Assembly (NCBI GenBank): GCA_002421995.1 | Contig: DISP01000061.1 | Span: 1 to 27,097, forward strand | DNA length: 27,097 nucleotides | Direction of reading: 5' to 3' | Origin: Bacteroidales bacterium UBA6207 | GTDB taxonomy: Bacteria > Bacteroidota > Bacteroidia > Bacteroidales > F082 | In this document: in pieces, positions 1-9,351 of the stretch | Layout: each line of letters starts with the position of its first letter | How positions within the stretch are numbered: position 1 is the first letter of the stretch | Notes under the pieces: generated by a model | What the model saw: only the letters and a program-made list of their open reading frames with translations | What the model was told of the DNA's origin: nothing | Databases searched by the model: none | Program-made: the position numbers and the translations under genes

Positions 1-2421
1 ATTCCCGGTATCACGATTCAGCGTGATCAGGGAGAAGGACGCTTTGTGCAGCTCAGGGGAACATCGCCCGAGTTTACGAACTTCAGCATAAACGGCGAAC
101 AAATTCCATCGCCGGAAGGTGGTGTGCGCTATGTGGGCCTCGATGTGATTTCGGCCGACCAGATTGACCGGATTGAAGTGACAAAAGTTTTGACGCCTGA
201 TATGGATGCCGATGGCATTGCCGGCAATGTGAACATCAAAACCAAATCGGCAGCAGACAGCATCCCGGAGATGATGATCTCAGCTGCCGGAGGATACAAT
301 CAGCTGATGAAAACCAACAACTACCAGCTTCAGTTTACATTTGGCCAACGCTATAAAAATGTTGGTTTTCAAGTAAATGCCAATCATTACACCAACGATC
401 AGGGTTCTCACAACATGGAGTTCGACTATACGCGCGGACCTCTCACAAGTCAGTCGCAGGATTCGACCGCGGTGGACAATTTTTATATCCTGTACAAAGA
501 CATTGAACTAAGGCATTATACCATCACCCGCAAACGCACCGGACTCAGTGCCAGCCTCGACTACAAACCAAACAAACGCCACAATGTGTACCTGAGAGCC
601 ATGTATAACCGTTTTTCCGACGATGAGCAACGCCGGAGAATAAAATATGATTTCAGCGATGCAAACGACCTGCTCACCTACCGCGAAGCCGGAATAGATC
701 ATGAACTTAAGGACAGGGTTAAAATTCAGGAAATCTCCTCACTCAATATCGGGGCAGAACACACATTAAAAAACAGCATGAAGATTGACTACGAAATGTC
801 TTGGTCGCTCGCCACTGAAAAGCAACCCGACAGAATGACAACCGTGTTTGGAAACGGAGGCATCACCATGAGGGTGGATAAAAGCAATGAAAACTATCCC
901 CGAATCCGATATCCCTTCGAAATAGATTCATTGGATGCCTTCAACCTAAACAACTATGAGTTTGATGAATTGCTGCTCATCAACAGCATGGTGAGAGATC
1001 AGAACTATACCGCAAAAATAAATTTCGAGCTGCCATACAATACTTCATCCGGGCAGAAAAGGTATTTTAAGTTTGGTGCTAAATGGCGTTCGAAAACAAA
1101 AACCCGCGAAGACAATGCCGTTGCTTACAACAAATATTTCGAAAAACTCTCCATATACTCCCAGATTGGCCCTCCGCTCGACCTTACAACCATTATGGAT
1201 GATTTTGCCGAAACAAATTTGTTAGGGCAGAGCTATTTGCTTGATTATATTCCCGGAGCTGAACAAATGCGCAATTTCTTTGAAAAACATCCCCAACATT
1301 TCAAAATTGATGAAACAGACACCTGGTCAAAGACTTACAGCAAAGATTACAATGCGAAGGAGGATTTTTATGCCGTTTATATGATGTTCAGGCACGATAT
1401 ACAACGCCTTTCAATCATTGGAGGACTTCGCTACGAACACACACTTGTAAACAATCAGGGGGTTAAAGCCGGTGTTATTTACCAGGGCAACGGCATGCTT
1501 TATTACGATTCCATTTTCGACAAGCGTCAGCAAAACTTTCTTCTCCCTCAGCTTCAATTGCGCTATGCCCTCGACGAACGAACCAATGTGAGGGCTGCTG
1601 CCACCTATTCCTATACCCGTCCGAATTTCGACGATATCATTCCCTACCGCGAAGATGAAGATGATGAAGTGGAAATTGGCAACCCTGCTTTGAAATATCC
1701 GCTTGCACTCAACCTCGATGTGCTGGCCGAGCGCTACTTGCCCAACAAAGGATTGCTTTCTGGCGGCTTATTCTTTAAAAATATTGACAATATAGCATTC
1801 AACTTTGTAAGAAATGCGCATGAAGGCACTGATTTTAACCGCTACGGTCTTAAAAAAATTACGATGGCCGTCAATGGTCTCGATGCAAAAGTTTTCGGAG
1901 CCGAAGTTCAAACACAATTCAAATTCAACTGGTTTAACAATTTTCTGAGAAATTTTGGATTTTACGGAAACTACACCTTCACAACCTCAGAAGCACGCAT
2001 CAGCAAGCGCTATCCGCAAAATGAGAACGACCAGGTGTTTATTTTCAATGAAGATGATGCCAATTTTTTCACCAATAGCAACGAAACCGAAATCATCCCT
2101 CTTCCCGGACAAGCAACACATACCGCCAATGCAGCGCTGTTTTTTGAAACCAAAAAGTGGTACAGCAAACTTTCGCTCAATTATCATAGTCCTTTTCTTT
2201 ATGAGCTGGGCAATGACAGCGGGCTGGATGTGTTCAACGACAAGGCTCTTCATCTGGATTTAAACACCAACTATCAGATAAGCAAGTCATTAAACATCTT
2301 CATTGACCTAATCAATATCTCAAATGAACCCCTGAAATACTATATGGGTTCGCGCGAATATTTCAAAAAACAGGAGTATTATTCCTGGTGGGGTCACATT
2401 GGTGTCAAGTGGCAGCTATAA
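1..2421 (+). CDS. TonB-dependent receptor, 5' end missing
   Basis: Outer-membrane TonB-dependent receptor. The reading frame is open from base 1 (the codons before the GTG at 46 still read as receptor sequence, IPGITIQRDQGEGRF), so the signal peptide and start lie outside the window. About 806 residues are visible. The first ~80 form the end of the plug domain, with the hallmarks LRGTSPEF, SINGEQIPSPEGG, and KVLTPDMDADGIAGNVNIKTK-like text typical of the TIGR01782 (TonB-Xanth-Caul) family. The rest is beta-barrel with alternating aromatic strands, and the protein closes with an aromatic final strand (GHIGVKWQL). Family members import large or scarce substrates across the outer membrane using TonB energy. 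The substrate cannot be read from sequence. The convergent secreted phosphoesterase just downstream suggests, only as inference, an organophosphate. Confidence 0.94.
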   Translation: MPGITIQRDQGEGRFVQLRGTSPEFTNFSINGEQIPSPEGGVRYVGLDVISADQIDRIEVTKVLTPDMDADGIAGNVNIKTKSAADSIPEMMISAAGGYNQLMKTNNYQLQFTFGQRYKNVGFQVNANHYTNDQGSHNMEFDYTRGPLTSQSQDSTAVDNFYILYKDIELRHYTITRKRTGLSASLDYKPNKRHNVYLRAMYNRFSDDEQRRRIKYDFSDANDLLTYREAGIDHELKDRVKIQEISSLNIGAEHTLKNSMKIDYEMSWSLATEKQPDRMTTVFGNGGITMRVDKSNENYPRIRYPFEIDSLDAFNLNNYEFDELLLINSMVRDQNYTAKINFELPYNTSSGQKRYFKFGAKWRSKTKTREDNAVAYNKYFEKLSIYSQIGPPLDLTTIMDDFAETNLLGQSYLLDYIPGAEQMRNFFEKHPQHFKIDETDTWSKTYSKDYNAKEDFYAVYMMFRHDIQRLSIIGGLRYEHTLVNNQGVKAGVIYQGNGMLYYDSIFDKRQQNFLLPQLQLRYALDERTNVRAAATYSYTRPNFDDIIPYREDEDDEVEIGNPALKYPLALNLDVLAERYLPNKGLLSGGLFFKNIDNIAFNFVRNAHEGTDFNRYGLKKITMAVNGLDAKVFGAEVQTQFKFNWFNNFLRNFGFYGNYTFTTSEARISKRYPQNENDQVFIFNEDDANFFTNSNETEIIPLPGQATHTANAALFFETKKWYSKLSLNYHSPFLYELGNDSGLDVFNDKALHLDLNTNYQISKSLNIFIDLINISNEPLKYYMGSREYFKKQEYYSWWGHIGVKWQL

Positions 2422-2496
2422 AATGTTGAGCATTTCTGTCACAAGATATTAACCCTTTTAAGTTCTTCTTCGGTGTAGCCCGGTTTCTAAATCAGC

Positions 2497-4083
2497 TTAA
2501 TCAGGCTTTACTGCCTTGAATGAATAATTCGCGTTATATTCTCTTCCGTATCTGTCTTTCACGCGGATGGCAATTTCGTGCAATCCCTCAGGCAATCTGT
2601 TGGGCACCCTCGCTTTCCAAAGATGGTAGCAGAGAGTGGGGTTTGATGGTCGTGTGCCGGCCGGCAGCACCGTGGCATGATCCCATTCATAACGAACGGC
2701 ACAGAAAAACGGATCTGCTTCAACCACATAGCGCATCTTTTTCCATGCGCCATTATTCAGCCGAAAATAAACGGTGTCGGTTTCGTTTCCCTGAAAGAAA
2801 CTGACATAAAACTCGCCCCTGAAATAACTGTTTGCCGGCACAATGTTTGGGCCGTAAACACGCATTTTGAACCCACTGTCGAAAGAAGCCGCTTTGTATT
2901 CATAGCTATATGTGTTGCCGTCAAAGCTTAAAACATTATAGCCGTTGGGTGTTCCATCGCTCATGGTGGAAACAGGAACTCCGTTGGCCTTGGGGGCACC
3001 CGACCACCAGTCGCCCGAAGCCGTTCCAACGGTATAGTGGTGATGCGGATTGCTTTGCAGCCAGCCTTGTTTTTCGTCGAAGAAATAATGCCGCTGGGTG
3101 TGGGTGTGTCCGGAAAGCGAAAAAGTAAAAGGCCGGTCTTTGAGTAACTCAAAAAAGCGGCTGCGGTGCTCGTTTCTGAAGGTTTCGCCCCACTGCAGCT
3201 CGTTGTATAATGGGATGTGCATCAGAAAAACGAGCAGGTTTTCTTTGGGAATGGTTTTTAAAACATTTTCAAGATAGGAAAACTGCTTTTCGGATAAGCC
3301 GCCGATGTATTGCTGATCGTTGTAGGTGTTGGGATAAACCACATCATTAAGCACAAAAAAATGCACTTTTCCCTGGTTGAATGAATAGGTTGAAGGGCCA
3401 TAATAGCGTTCGAAAGACTCATCGGCCTGATCCGAATTCTTTGCGTCGTAGTTCATATCATGATTTCCAGGCACATGAAACCATGGCAAGCCAATTTTTC
3501 CTGTTGCAGCATTCATGGCCTCAAACAAATCGGGCCGGTCGCCAACGATATCGCCCAACGTAAAACCCATCACTGCCTCTGTATTTGTTTTAAGCTCGTT
3601 CACAATATCGGTTTCATAAAACGACACCTGCTCTTCGGTATAAGCCTGTGGGTCGGAGGCAACAATGACGCTGAAAACCTCCGAATCGCAGCCGGTGAGC
3701 AGGCCAAAATCAACCGATTCGGGCAATGGACCGGTTTCATGCAGGGTTTCAAATTTCATCTTTGGCGCTCCGTTGGGCTTGTGAAGGTAGAAAAATTGTG
3801 GCAGATTATTTTTGTTAACGGGATAATTATAAGCCGAAGGTTTTATCACAAACAGCTGTCCGTCTGTTGCCTGAATCTGTAGCTGATAGGCACCTGAAGC
3901 ATCCGTGAGCACCACATCGCTGCCGTTTGATACGGCAACACCGGCTATTCCGGGTTCGGATTTTTCACGTTTTCCATTGCTGTTGAGGTCGTGATAAACA
4001 AGCCCTTTTACACTTACAAACTCCTGTGCCTGAACCATTAAGGCGATAAACAAGAAAACGCTTAAGACAACAATTCTATGCAT
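2497..4083 (-). CDS. Secreted calcineurin-like metallophosphoesterase (three-domain)
   Basis: Predicted exported phosphoesterase of 528 residues. I chose the ATG at 4081-4083 because it gives a clean signal peptide (MHRIVVLSVFLFIALMVQAQ). An upstream in-frame ATG at 4128 would add 15 residues that spoil it. Residues ~21-70 resemble an SdrD-B or carboxypeptidase-regulatory-like fold (NSNGKREKSEPGIAG, TDASGAY). The central calcineurin-type domain carries SDPQ (143-146), GDIVGD (177-182), GNHD (206-209), H289 and GHTH (325-328), which are the two-metal ligands. Q146 stands where many members have His. A C-terminal beta domain follows. This matches the MetallophosN / Metallophos / MetallophosC architecture common in Bacteroidota. 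It hydrolyses a phosphate ester, probably in the periplasm; the substrate is unknown. It converges on the TonB receptor with 75 bp between stops. Confidence 0.9.
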   Translation of the reverse strand: MHRIVVLSVFLFIALMVQAQEFVSVKGLVYHDLNSNGKREKSEPGIAGVAVSNGSDVVLTDASGAYQLQIQATDGQLFVIKPSAYNYPVNKNNLPQFFYLHKPNGAPKMKFETLHETGPLPESVDFGLLTGCDSEVFSVIVASDPQAYTEEQVSFYETDIVNELKTNTEAVMGFTLGDIVGDRPDLFEAMNAATGKIGLPWFHVPGNHDMNYDAKNSDQADESFERYYGPSTYSFNQGKVHFFVLNDVVYPNTYNDQQYIGGLSEKQFSYLENVLKTIPKENLLVFLMHIPLYNELQWGETFRNEHRSRFFELLKDRPFTFSLSGHTHTQRHYFFDEKQGWLQSNPHHHYTVGTASGDWWSGAPKANGVPVSTMSDGTPNGYNVLSFDGNTYSYEYKAASFDSGFKMRVYGPNIVPANSYFRGEFYVSFFQGNETDTVYFRLNNGAWKKMRYVVEADPFFCAVRYEWDHATVLPAGTRPSNPTLCYHLWKARVPNRLPEGLHEIAIRVKDRYGREYNANYSFKAVKPD

Positions 4084-4232
4084 TGTGATTTTTTCGACGA
4101 AACTAAGCAGATTTCCACAAAAAAGCATTCCATTTTCAATAAGTCAGTATTAAATTTTATTGATTGACGGTAAGTTAGCATCCGAAACAGATAAAATCGT
4201 CTCATTTTCAATCCATATTGTTTCATTCATTG

Positions 4233-4240
4233 TAACTTTG
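4233..4240 (+). promoter_or_regulatory. Candidate -7 element for the SulP gene
   Basis: TAACTTTG fits the Bacteroidota primary sigma factor -7 consensus TAnnTTTG and lies 26 bp before the SulP ATG. No convincing TTTG -33 box stands at the usual distance, so this is a moderate call. Confidence 0.4.
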
Positions 4241-4266
4241 CGCCCTCAAACTCTAAGGCCAAAGCA

Positions 4267-5985
4267 ATGCCATCACAACTGTTACAAAACATCCAAAAGG
4301 TTTTTCACCCCAAGATTCTCACAACCCTCAAAGATTACAATTCACAGACGTTTATCTCCGACCTCATCGCCGGTCTCATCGTTGGTGTGGTGGCTTTGCC
4401 TTTGGCCATCGCTTTTGGTATTGCATCAGGTGTGTCGCCCGAGCAGGGATTGGTTACAGCCGTCATTGCCGGTTTTTTGATTTCGGCGCTTGGTGGCAGC
4501 CGCGTTCAGATTGGTGGCCCGACAGGAGCTTTCATCGTGATCGTATATGGAATTGTGGAGCAGTTTGGTGTTTCGGGCCTCATTGTTGCCACCATCATGG
4601 CCGGCATCATGCTGGTGGTCATGGGTGTGCTGCAACTGGGCAGCATCATCAAGTTTATGCCGCATCCTATCGTTGTTGGTTTCACAAGCGGCATTGCCGT
4701 GGTTATTTTTTCCGGTCAGATAAAGGATTTTTTTGGTTTGGAAGTAGCAGAGGCCACTCCGGCTGATTTTATTGCAAAATGGCGTTTCTATTTTGCGCAT
4801 TTCAACGCTGTAAATTTCCATGCACTCGCCATTGGGCTGTTTACAATATTAACAATCATTCTTTGGCCCAAGGTCAATAAAAAAATTCCCGGCACCTTGA
4901 TTGCGCTCATTCTGACGACTTTGGCCACCCTGTTTTTCAAACTTCCTGTCGAAACCATCGGAAGCCGGTTTGGTGAGATTAAGGCGAGCATTCCCATGCC
5001 AGCCATCCCGTCTGTCAGTTTCGATACAATGCGTATGCTGATTGCGCCTGCCTTCACGATTGCAATGCTCGGTGCCATTGAATCTTTGCTTTCGGCAATG
5101 GTGGCCGATGGGGCAACAGGCGGTCGTCATCGCTCAAATACCGAGCTTATCGGCCAGGGTATCGCAAATATAATAACTCCCCTTTTTGGAGGCATTCCGG
5201 CAACAGGTGCCATTGCCCGCACCATGACCAATATCCGCAACGGAGGCAAGACACCTGTTGCGGGATTGATACATGCCATTGTTCTGTTGCTGATTTTGTT
5301 GTTTTTTGGCAAATGGGCCAAGCTTATCCCAATGAGTACGCTGGCTGGCATCCTGGTGATGGTTTCGTACAATATGAGTGAATGGCGCTCATTCAAAGCG
5401 CTTTTTCGCAACAGCCGTTCCGACATTTCTGTATTATTGGTCACGTTTTTTCTAACCGTTGTCATTGACCTGACGGTAGCCATTCAGTTTGGCTTGCTGC
5501 TTGCCGTGTTGCTCTTCCTCAAACGGCTTATCGAAACAACCGAAGTTGATATCATCAAGCAAGCGGTTGACGACGACCAGTCGGATATCACAGAAGACGG
5601 TGCGCAGTTGCTTGTTCCAAAGGATGTTGAAATTTTCGAGATCAGCGGGCCGTTCTTTTTTGGTGTGGCCAACAAATTTGACGAAGCCGAACGCAACCTC
5701 GTTAAAACACCAAAAATCAGAATCATCAGGCTTAGAAAAGTTCCGTTTATTGATGCAACAGGACTCACAAACTTACGCAATTTCATCCGCCGGGCGCAGG
5801 TAAAACAAATTCATATTATCCTGTCGGGTGCAAACAAAACCGTGTTTGAGGCATTGAAAAAAGATGGCATTTGCACGCTTGTTGGAGAAGGAAATATTTG
5901 TCCTGACATTCATTGTGCTTTGGCAAAAGCAAACGAAAAGCTTTCGAAAACAGAAAAATCAAAGAAAACCAAATCAGCCGAATAG
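4267..5985 (+). CDS. SulP family anion permease with C-terminal STAS domain
   Basis: Inner-membrane transporter of 572 residues, the usual SulP length. Residues ~30-430 hold ten or more hydrophobic segments with SulP signatures: the first-helix text LIAGLIVGVVALPLAIAFG, then GGSRVQIGGPTGAFIV and GGIPATGAIARTMTNIRNGG. Residues ~450-560 form a STAS domain (IFEISGPFFFG, then a DATG loop). SulP proteins carry sulfate, bicarbonate or other anions; the substrate here is open. The sulfur island begins 3.5 kb downstream, so sulfate is possible, but the genes between are unrelated and bicarbonate is equally likely. The stop overlaps the convergent HAD gene by 12 bp. Confidence 0.93.
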   Translation: MPSQLLQNIQKVFHPKILTTLKDYNSQTFISDLIAGLIVGVVALPLAIAFGIASGVSPEQGLVTAVIAGFLISALGGSRVQIGGPTGAFIVIVYGIVEQFGVSGLIVATIMAGIMLVVMGVLQLGSIIKFMPHPIVVGFTSGIAVVIFSGQIKDFFGLEVAEATPADFIAKWRFYFAHFNAVNFHALAIGLFTILTIILWPKVNKKIPGTLIALILTTLATLFFKLPVETIGSRFGEIKASIPMPAIPSVSFDTMRMLIAPAFTIAMLGAIESLLSAMVADGATGGRHRSNTELIGQGIANIITPLFGGIPATGAIARTMTNIRNGGKTPVAGLIHAIVLLLILLFFGKWAKLIPMSTLAGILVMVSYNMSEWRSFKALFRNSRSDISVLLVTFFLTVVIDLTVAIQFGLLLAVLLFLKRLIETTEVDIIKQAVDDDQSDITEDGAQLLVPKDVEIFEISGPFFFGVANKFDEAERNLVKTPKIRIIRLRKVPFIDATGLTNLRNFIRRAQVKQIHIILSGANKTVFEALKKDGICTLVGEGNICPDIHCALAKANEKLSKTEKSKKTKSAE

Positions 5986-6630
5986 GCTGAAGTCGAAGTT
6001 CAGAAACGAACTGATTTTAGGATAACTCCAGGCCGAATAGTCTTCGCCATGCGTGTCAACAATAACTATGCTGCCTGCAGCAGCATTTTCGGCAGCCTTG
6101 ATGCCATTGAACGAATCTTCGAATATCATTGTGTCGGCAGCCGGAAACCCGAGAATTTGTATTGCCTTATTAAACAATTCAGGATCAGGCTTTCCGGACA
6201 TATTGCCGTCGTTAAAAACCACCATCGAACGATCGAAAAAATCGCCGAGATGAAGGTGTTCGAAATAAAAATCAACGTTATCCCTGTCTGAAGCAGTGGC
6301 TATTGTATAAGGTATATTGTTGATTTTTAGCCACTTGAATAAATCTGTTGCGCCCGGCAGTAGCTGAATATGCTTTTCCCTAAAAAGCTGCCGGTAGATC
6401 TCTTCCTTTTCGTTTCCCAGCTGTTTCACTTCGGCGGGGTTTATCCTGCGCCCGAAAATAATGGATAAAATATCGCTGTTGGTTTTGCCGTGCAAATGAA
6501 ACATTTCTCTTTCATCGGGCTGCGGGAGGCCGTGTCTGCGAAAAAAGCCGTACCAGGCAAGGTTGTGCAGATGCGTATCAGGAACGAGTGTTCCGTTGAA
6601 ATCAAAAATTACTGCCTTGATTGCCTTCAT
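5974..6630 (-). CDS. HAD-superfamily hydrolase, beta-phosphoglucomutase-like
   Basis: Cytoplasmic HAD phosphatase or phosphomutase of 218 residues. Motif I is DFNGT (10-14): D10 is the nucleophile, and Asn replaces the usual second Asp at position 12. Motif II is in TIATAS, the motif III region is GKPDPELF, and motif IV is MIFEDSFNGIKAAENA with the acidic pair. A helical cap lies between motifs I and II (HLHNLAWYGFFRRHGLP), as in the beta-PGM/phosphatase subfamily. Substrates are small phosphorylated metabolites and cannot be named. It starts 4 bp after the stop of the NlpC/P60 gene, so the two are likely co-transcribed. Confidence 0.88.
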   Translation of the reverse strand: MKAIKAVIFDFNGTLVPDTHLHNLAWYGFFRRHGLPQPDEREMFHLHGKTNSDILSIIFGRRINPAEVKQLGNEKEEIYRQLFREKHIQLLPGATDLFKWLKINNIPYTIATASDRDNVDFYFEHLHLGDFFDRSMVVFNDGNMSGKPDPELFNKAIQILGFPAADTMIFEDSFNGIKAAENAAAGSIVIVDTHGEDYSAWSYPKISSFLNFDFSLFG

Positions 6631-6634
6631 GCCA

Positions 6635-7342
6635 TTATTGTGTTTTGAGGTCGGGTCGCCGGGCTGTTACATAACGCTTCCGATAATAGGGCTCTTCTGA
6701 CAGCCAGTCGGCACGCAATCCATGCCGGGTGCTGTGAATCATCTTCACATCTTTGTTTTCGCCCACCTCTATCACAAGCGCAACATGACCAATTCGCGGG
6801 CTTTTCGCATTTCTTCCCTTAAAAAACAACAAATCGCCTTTCTGAACAGCATCAAGCGACACCTCGCTGCCCACTAGCACCTGCTCCCTGCTCGAACGTG
6901 GCAGGCTAAGGCCGTGTTTCCCATAAACATGCCGCACAAAGCCCGAACAGTCAAAGCCGTTTTCGGTTGTTCCCCCGAAACGATAGGGCAATCCCACGAA
7001 AGTGAGCGAATAATCAACCAGTTTTTCAATTTCTACTGAGACAACAGAGGGTGGTTGCTGCAAAAATCGCTCGTTAAAAACATTAAACCTTTCGGCATCT
7101 GCATTCAGATACACACTGTCAGAAAAATAAAAGGATGCTTCAAACTGGGCAATATAAGCCAGACTGTCCTGCATGATAGAACCGCTGTCGGCACGTGCTT
7201 CAAGCAATAAACTGTCGCCAAGAATAAAAATCTCTCCAAAAATATCCTGAAACGACGTGTCGGGCTCCATCTCTTCTATTTGCGCCAACAACACGTATGG
7301 GATAAACAACAAACAACCTAATACCAGATTTCTTAACATCAA
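6635..7342 (-). CDS. Secreted NlpC/P60 family cell-wall hydrolase
   Basis: Predicted exported peptidoglycan endopeptidase of 235 residues. The start MMLRNLVLGCLLFIPYVLLAQ is a signal peptide; either of the first two Met codons could be the start. Residues ~25-105 are a divergent N-terminal region of unknown fold. The C-terminal NlpC/P60 domain shows GLPYRFGGTTENGFDCSGFV with catalytic C132, then the His of RIGHVALV (H186), and a third polar residue in MIHSTRHG (H203). Such enzymes cleave stem-peptide bonds (gamma-D-Glu-diamino acid) during wall remodelling. It leads a two-gene minus-strand unit with the HAD hydrolase. Confidence 0.9.
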   Translation of the reverse strand: MMLRNLVLGCLLFIPYVLLAQIEEMEPDTSFQDIFGEIFILGDSLLLEARADSGSIMQDSLAYIAQFEASFYFSDSVYLNADAERFNVFNERFLQQPPSVVSVEIEKLVDYSLTFVGLPYRFGGTTENGFDCSGFVRHVYGKHGLSLPRSSREQVLVGSEVSLDAVQKGDLLFFKGRNAKSPRIGHVALVIEVGENKDVKMIHSTRHGLRADWLSEEPYYRKRYVTARRPDLKTQ

Positions 7343-7377
7343 AACGCTGATTTATCTTTTGCCCGATTTTGAGCCGA

Positions 7378-7385
7378 CAAAAATA
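7378..7385 (-). promoter_or_regulatory. Candidate -7 element for the NlpC/P60-HAD unit
   Basis: Read on the minus strand this is TATTTTTG, a fit to TAnnTTTG, 35 bp upstream of the NlpC/P60 start. No clear -33 TTTG was found, so confidence is low to moderate. Confidence 0.35.
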
Positions 7386-7511
7386 ACAAGAATTTCCAGC
7401 TTTTATTGCCCTGTGCTTTCGTCAGATTATGTACCCGTGTTTGTAACCTTTTAAAAAAACTGCGTCAAAAGAGGCAAATACGAAATTGTTAACCCTTAAA
7501 ATGAATTTAAA

Positions 7512-7856
7512 ATGAACGAAATCACACCCATTTTCATCACCGCTATCGTTTTTGGAACGATCTATGGCTTGTTCTTTCTGTTTGTTCGCCGTCGCGAACG
7601 CCTCACAATGATGGAAAAAGGATTTGATCCTTCCCTGTTTTATGTCGAAAAACCATCAACACGTTTCAACAGTCTCAAATACGGCATGCTTTTTATCGGC
7701 GTTGGCGCAGGCATATTGGTTGGAAACATCCTCACAGTCACAACCGCATTGAACGAAGAAGTTGCATTCTTTTCAATGATTTTCCTCTTTGGCGGAAGCG
7801 CGCTCGTGCTCAACTATCTGCTCGAAACCAGAGAACGCAACAACAATAAGTCATGA
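7512..7856 (+). CDS. Small membrane protein, DUF6249-like
   Basis: 114-residue predicted inner-membrane protein. A first membrane helix (~5-25) is followed by a basic stop-transfer and the text RRRERLTMMEKGFDPSLF, typical of a Bacteroidota family that I recognise as DUF6249. Two further helices (~57-77 and ~84-104) follow. The function of the family is unknown, and members often sit beside an ECF sigma-factor gene, which is absent here. The start at 7512 is preferred because the nearby ATG at 7501 is closed by a stop after four codons. The stop overlaps the next ATG by 4 bp (ATGA), indicating translational coupling with the serine hydrolase gene. Confidence 0.8.
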   Translation: MNEITPIFITAIVFGTIYGLFFLFVRRRERLTMMEKGFDPSLFYVEKPSTRFNSLKYGMLFIGVGAGILVGNILTVTTALNEEVAFFSMIFLFGGSALVLNYLLETRERNNNKS

Positions 7857-9169
7857 AGCGTTTTTCAGTTCTTGCCCTGCTCTTTTGTGCCACACTTTTT
7901 GTTCAGGCACAAAAGAGCTTCGACAAACAAAAGCTCGACAGCCTCTTTACTTTGCTCGAACATGAGAACAAGCTAATGGGCAGCGCCGCAATCAGGTTCA
8001 ACGACAAAGAGATATACAGCCGCCAGTTCGGAACATGCAAACTCCAACCCAACGTAAAAGCCGGACCATCGGCTGTTTACCGCATCGGATCAATCACTAA
8101 AATGTTTACATCGGTGATGATTTTACAACTCGTTGAAGAAGAAAAACTCAAAACTTCAACCCTGCTTTCAGATTTTTTCCCTTCAGTACCAAACGCCGAA
8201 AAAATTACTATTGACCATCTTTTGGCGCATCGCAGTGGTATTCATAACTTTACAAACGACAGTGTTTATGAAACCTACTTCCGTTTGCCTCAAACCCATG
8301 CGCAAATCCTTGACAGAATCAGCGCTGCAACTCCTGATTTTGAGCCCGGAACCAAAAGCGCCTACAGCAATGCAAATTATGTTCTTTTGGGCTACATCAT
8401 CGAAAAAGCAACAGGAAAAGACTACAAAACCAATCTTGAGCTGCGTATTGTCAAGCCGCTTGGTCTCAATCAAACTTTTTTGGGCGCTGCTAACGATCCT
8501 GCTGTTGATGTGTGTATGTCGTTCAAATATGAAGATGGAAATCTTGTTGACGAAACCATCACTGATATGTCAGTTCCGGGCGGCGCCGGAGCCGTACTTT
8601 CCACCCCGTCAGATCTTACGGTTTTCATAAAAGCACTTTTCAGTGAAAAATTGATCAAAAAAAGCACTTTAGACGAAATGACCAAAGTGACCGAACAGTT
8701 TGGCTATGGTATTTTTCCAATGAATTTCAACGATCATGAGGGCTTGGGCCATACAGGTGGAATTGACGGATTTCGCTCCAGTCTCACTTATTTTCCTGCC
8801 GACAGCCTTTCCGTGGCTTTATGTGTTAATGCAGCCGACTTCAATCCCAACGAGGCAATGATTGGATTGCTCAGCATCTACTTCGGGAAAGAATACACTT
8901 TTCCATCATTTGAATCCGTTTTACTGGGCAGCGAACTGCTACTTTCCTACACCGGAACATACAGCAGCCCCGATTTTCCGCTGAAAATCACCGTTACGCT
9001 GGATCAAGACAAACTCTTTGCGCAAGCAACCGGACAGTCGGCCTTCCCGCTCACTCCTTTTGATGAAAAAACCTTTCGTTTTGATGCAGCCGGAATCACC
9101 ATCGTGTTCGACCAGAACACACTCACAATCAAGCAAGGTGGTATTGATTTGAAAATGACGAAAGAATAG
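7853..9169 (+). CDS. Serine hydrolase of the beta-lactamase / penicillin-binding family (class C-like)
   Basis: 438-residue exported serine hydrolase. The signal peptide is MKRFSVLALLFCATLFVQAQ. Active-site motifs are S80-I-T-K83 (SxxK, in YRIGSITKMFTS), Y171-S-N173 (YxN) and H300-T-G-G303 in place of KTG, all usual for the class C beta-lactamase / D-peptidase / esterase fold (PF00144). A C-terminal ~90-residue beta domain (from ~350) is common in Bacteroidota members. Likely substrates are D-amino-acid peptides or esters in the periplasm. Nothing points to real antibiotic resistance. Translationally coupled to the DUF6249-like gene. Confidence 0.9.
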   Translation: MKRFSVLALLFCATLFVQAQKSFDKQKLDSLFTLLEHENKLMGSAAIRFNDKEIYSRQFGTCKLQPNVKAGPSAVYRIGSITKMFTSVMILQLVEEEKLKTSTLLSDFFPSVPNAEKITIDHLLAHRSGIHNFTNDSVYETYFRLPQTHAQILDRISAATPDFEPGTKSAYSNANYVLLGYIIEKATGKDYKTNLELRIVKPLGLNQTFLGAANDPAVDVCMSFKYEDGNLVDETITDMSVPGGAGAVLSTPSDLTVFIKALFSEKLIKKSTLDEMTKVTEQFGYGIFPMNFNDHEGLGHTGGIDGFRSSLTYFPADSLSVALCVNAADFNPNEAMIGLLSIYFGKEYTFPSFESVLLGSELLLSYTGTYSSPDFPLKITVTLDQDKLFAQATGQSAFPLTPFDEKTFRFDAAGITIVFDQNTLTIKQGGIDLKMTKE

Positions 9170-9211
9170 ATCCGCCAACAATAATTACAGGCCGTTTTAT
9201 AACGCTGAGAT

Positions 9212-9243
9212 AAGTGCAGAAACAATATTTCTGCACTTTTTTT
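9212..9243 (+). terminator. Rho-independent terminator after the serine hydrolase
   Basis: Perfect 11-bp inverted repeat (AAGTGCAGAAA at 9212-9222, loop CAATA, TTTCTGCACTT at 9228-9238) running into a run of T to 9243. It separates the hydrolase unit from the sulfur island. Confidence 0.88.
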
Positions 9244-9351
9244 GTAATAAACTTACGCTTTTCAACCTTCTGTTTTCCTAACAAAATAGCCAGCAATCAC
9301 TTATCTGTTTATTTGTATTTAATCTAAATAACAATTATATAAACTGTTCTA

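Noticed and set aside
3460..3882. Plus-strand open frame of 140 codons
   Set aside because: Lies fully inside the metallophosphoesterase gene on the other strand, which has clear motifs; the frame is a shadow.
7853..9169. Antibiotic-resistance beta-lactamase
   Set aside because: The HTGG motif, length and C-terminal domain fit the broad D-peptidase/esterase group common in Bacteroidota; nothing indicates resistance.
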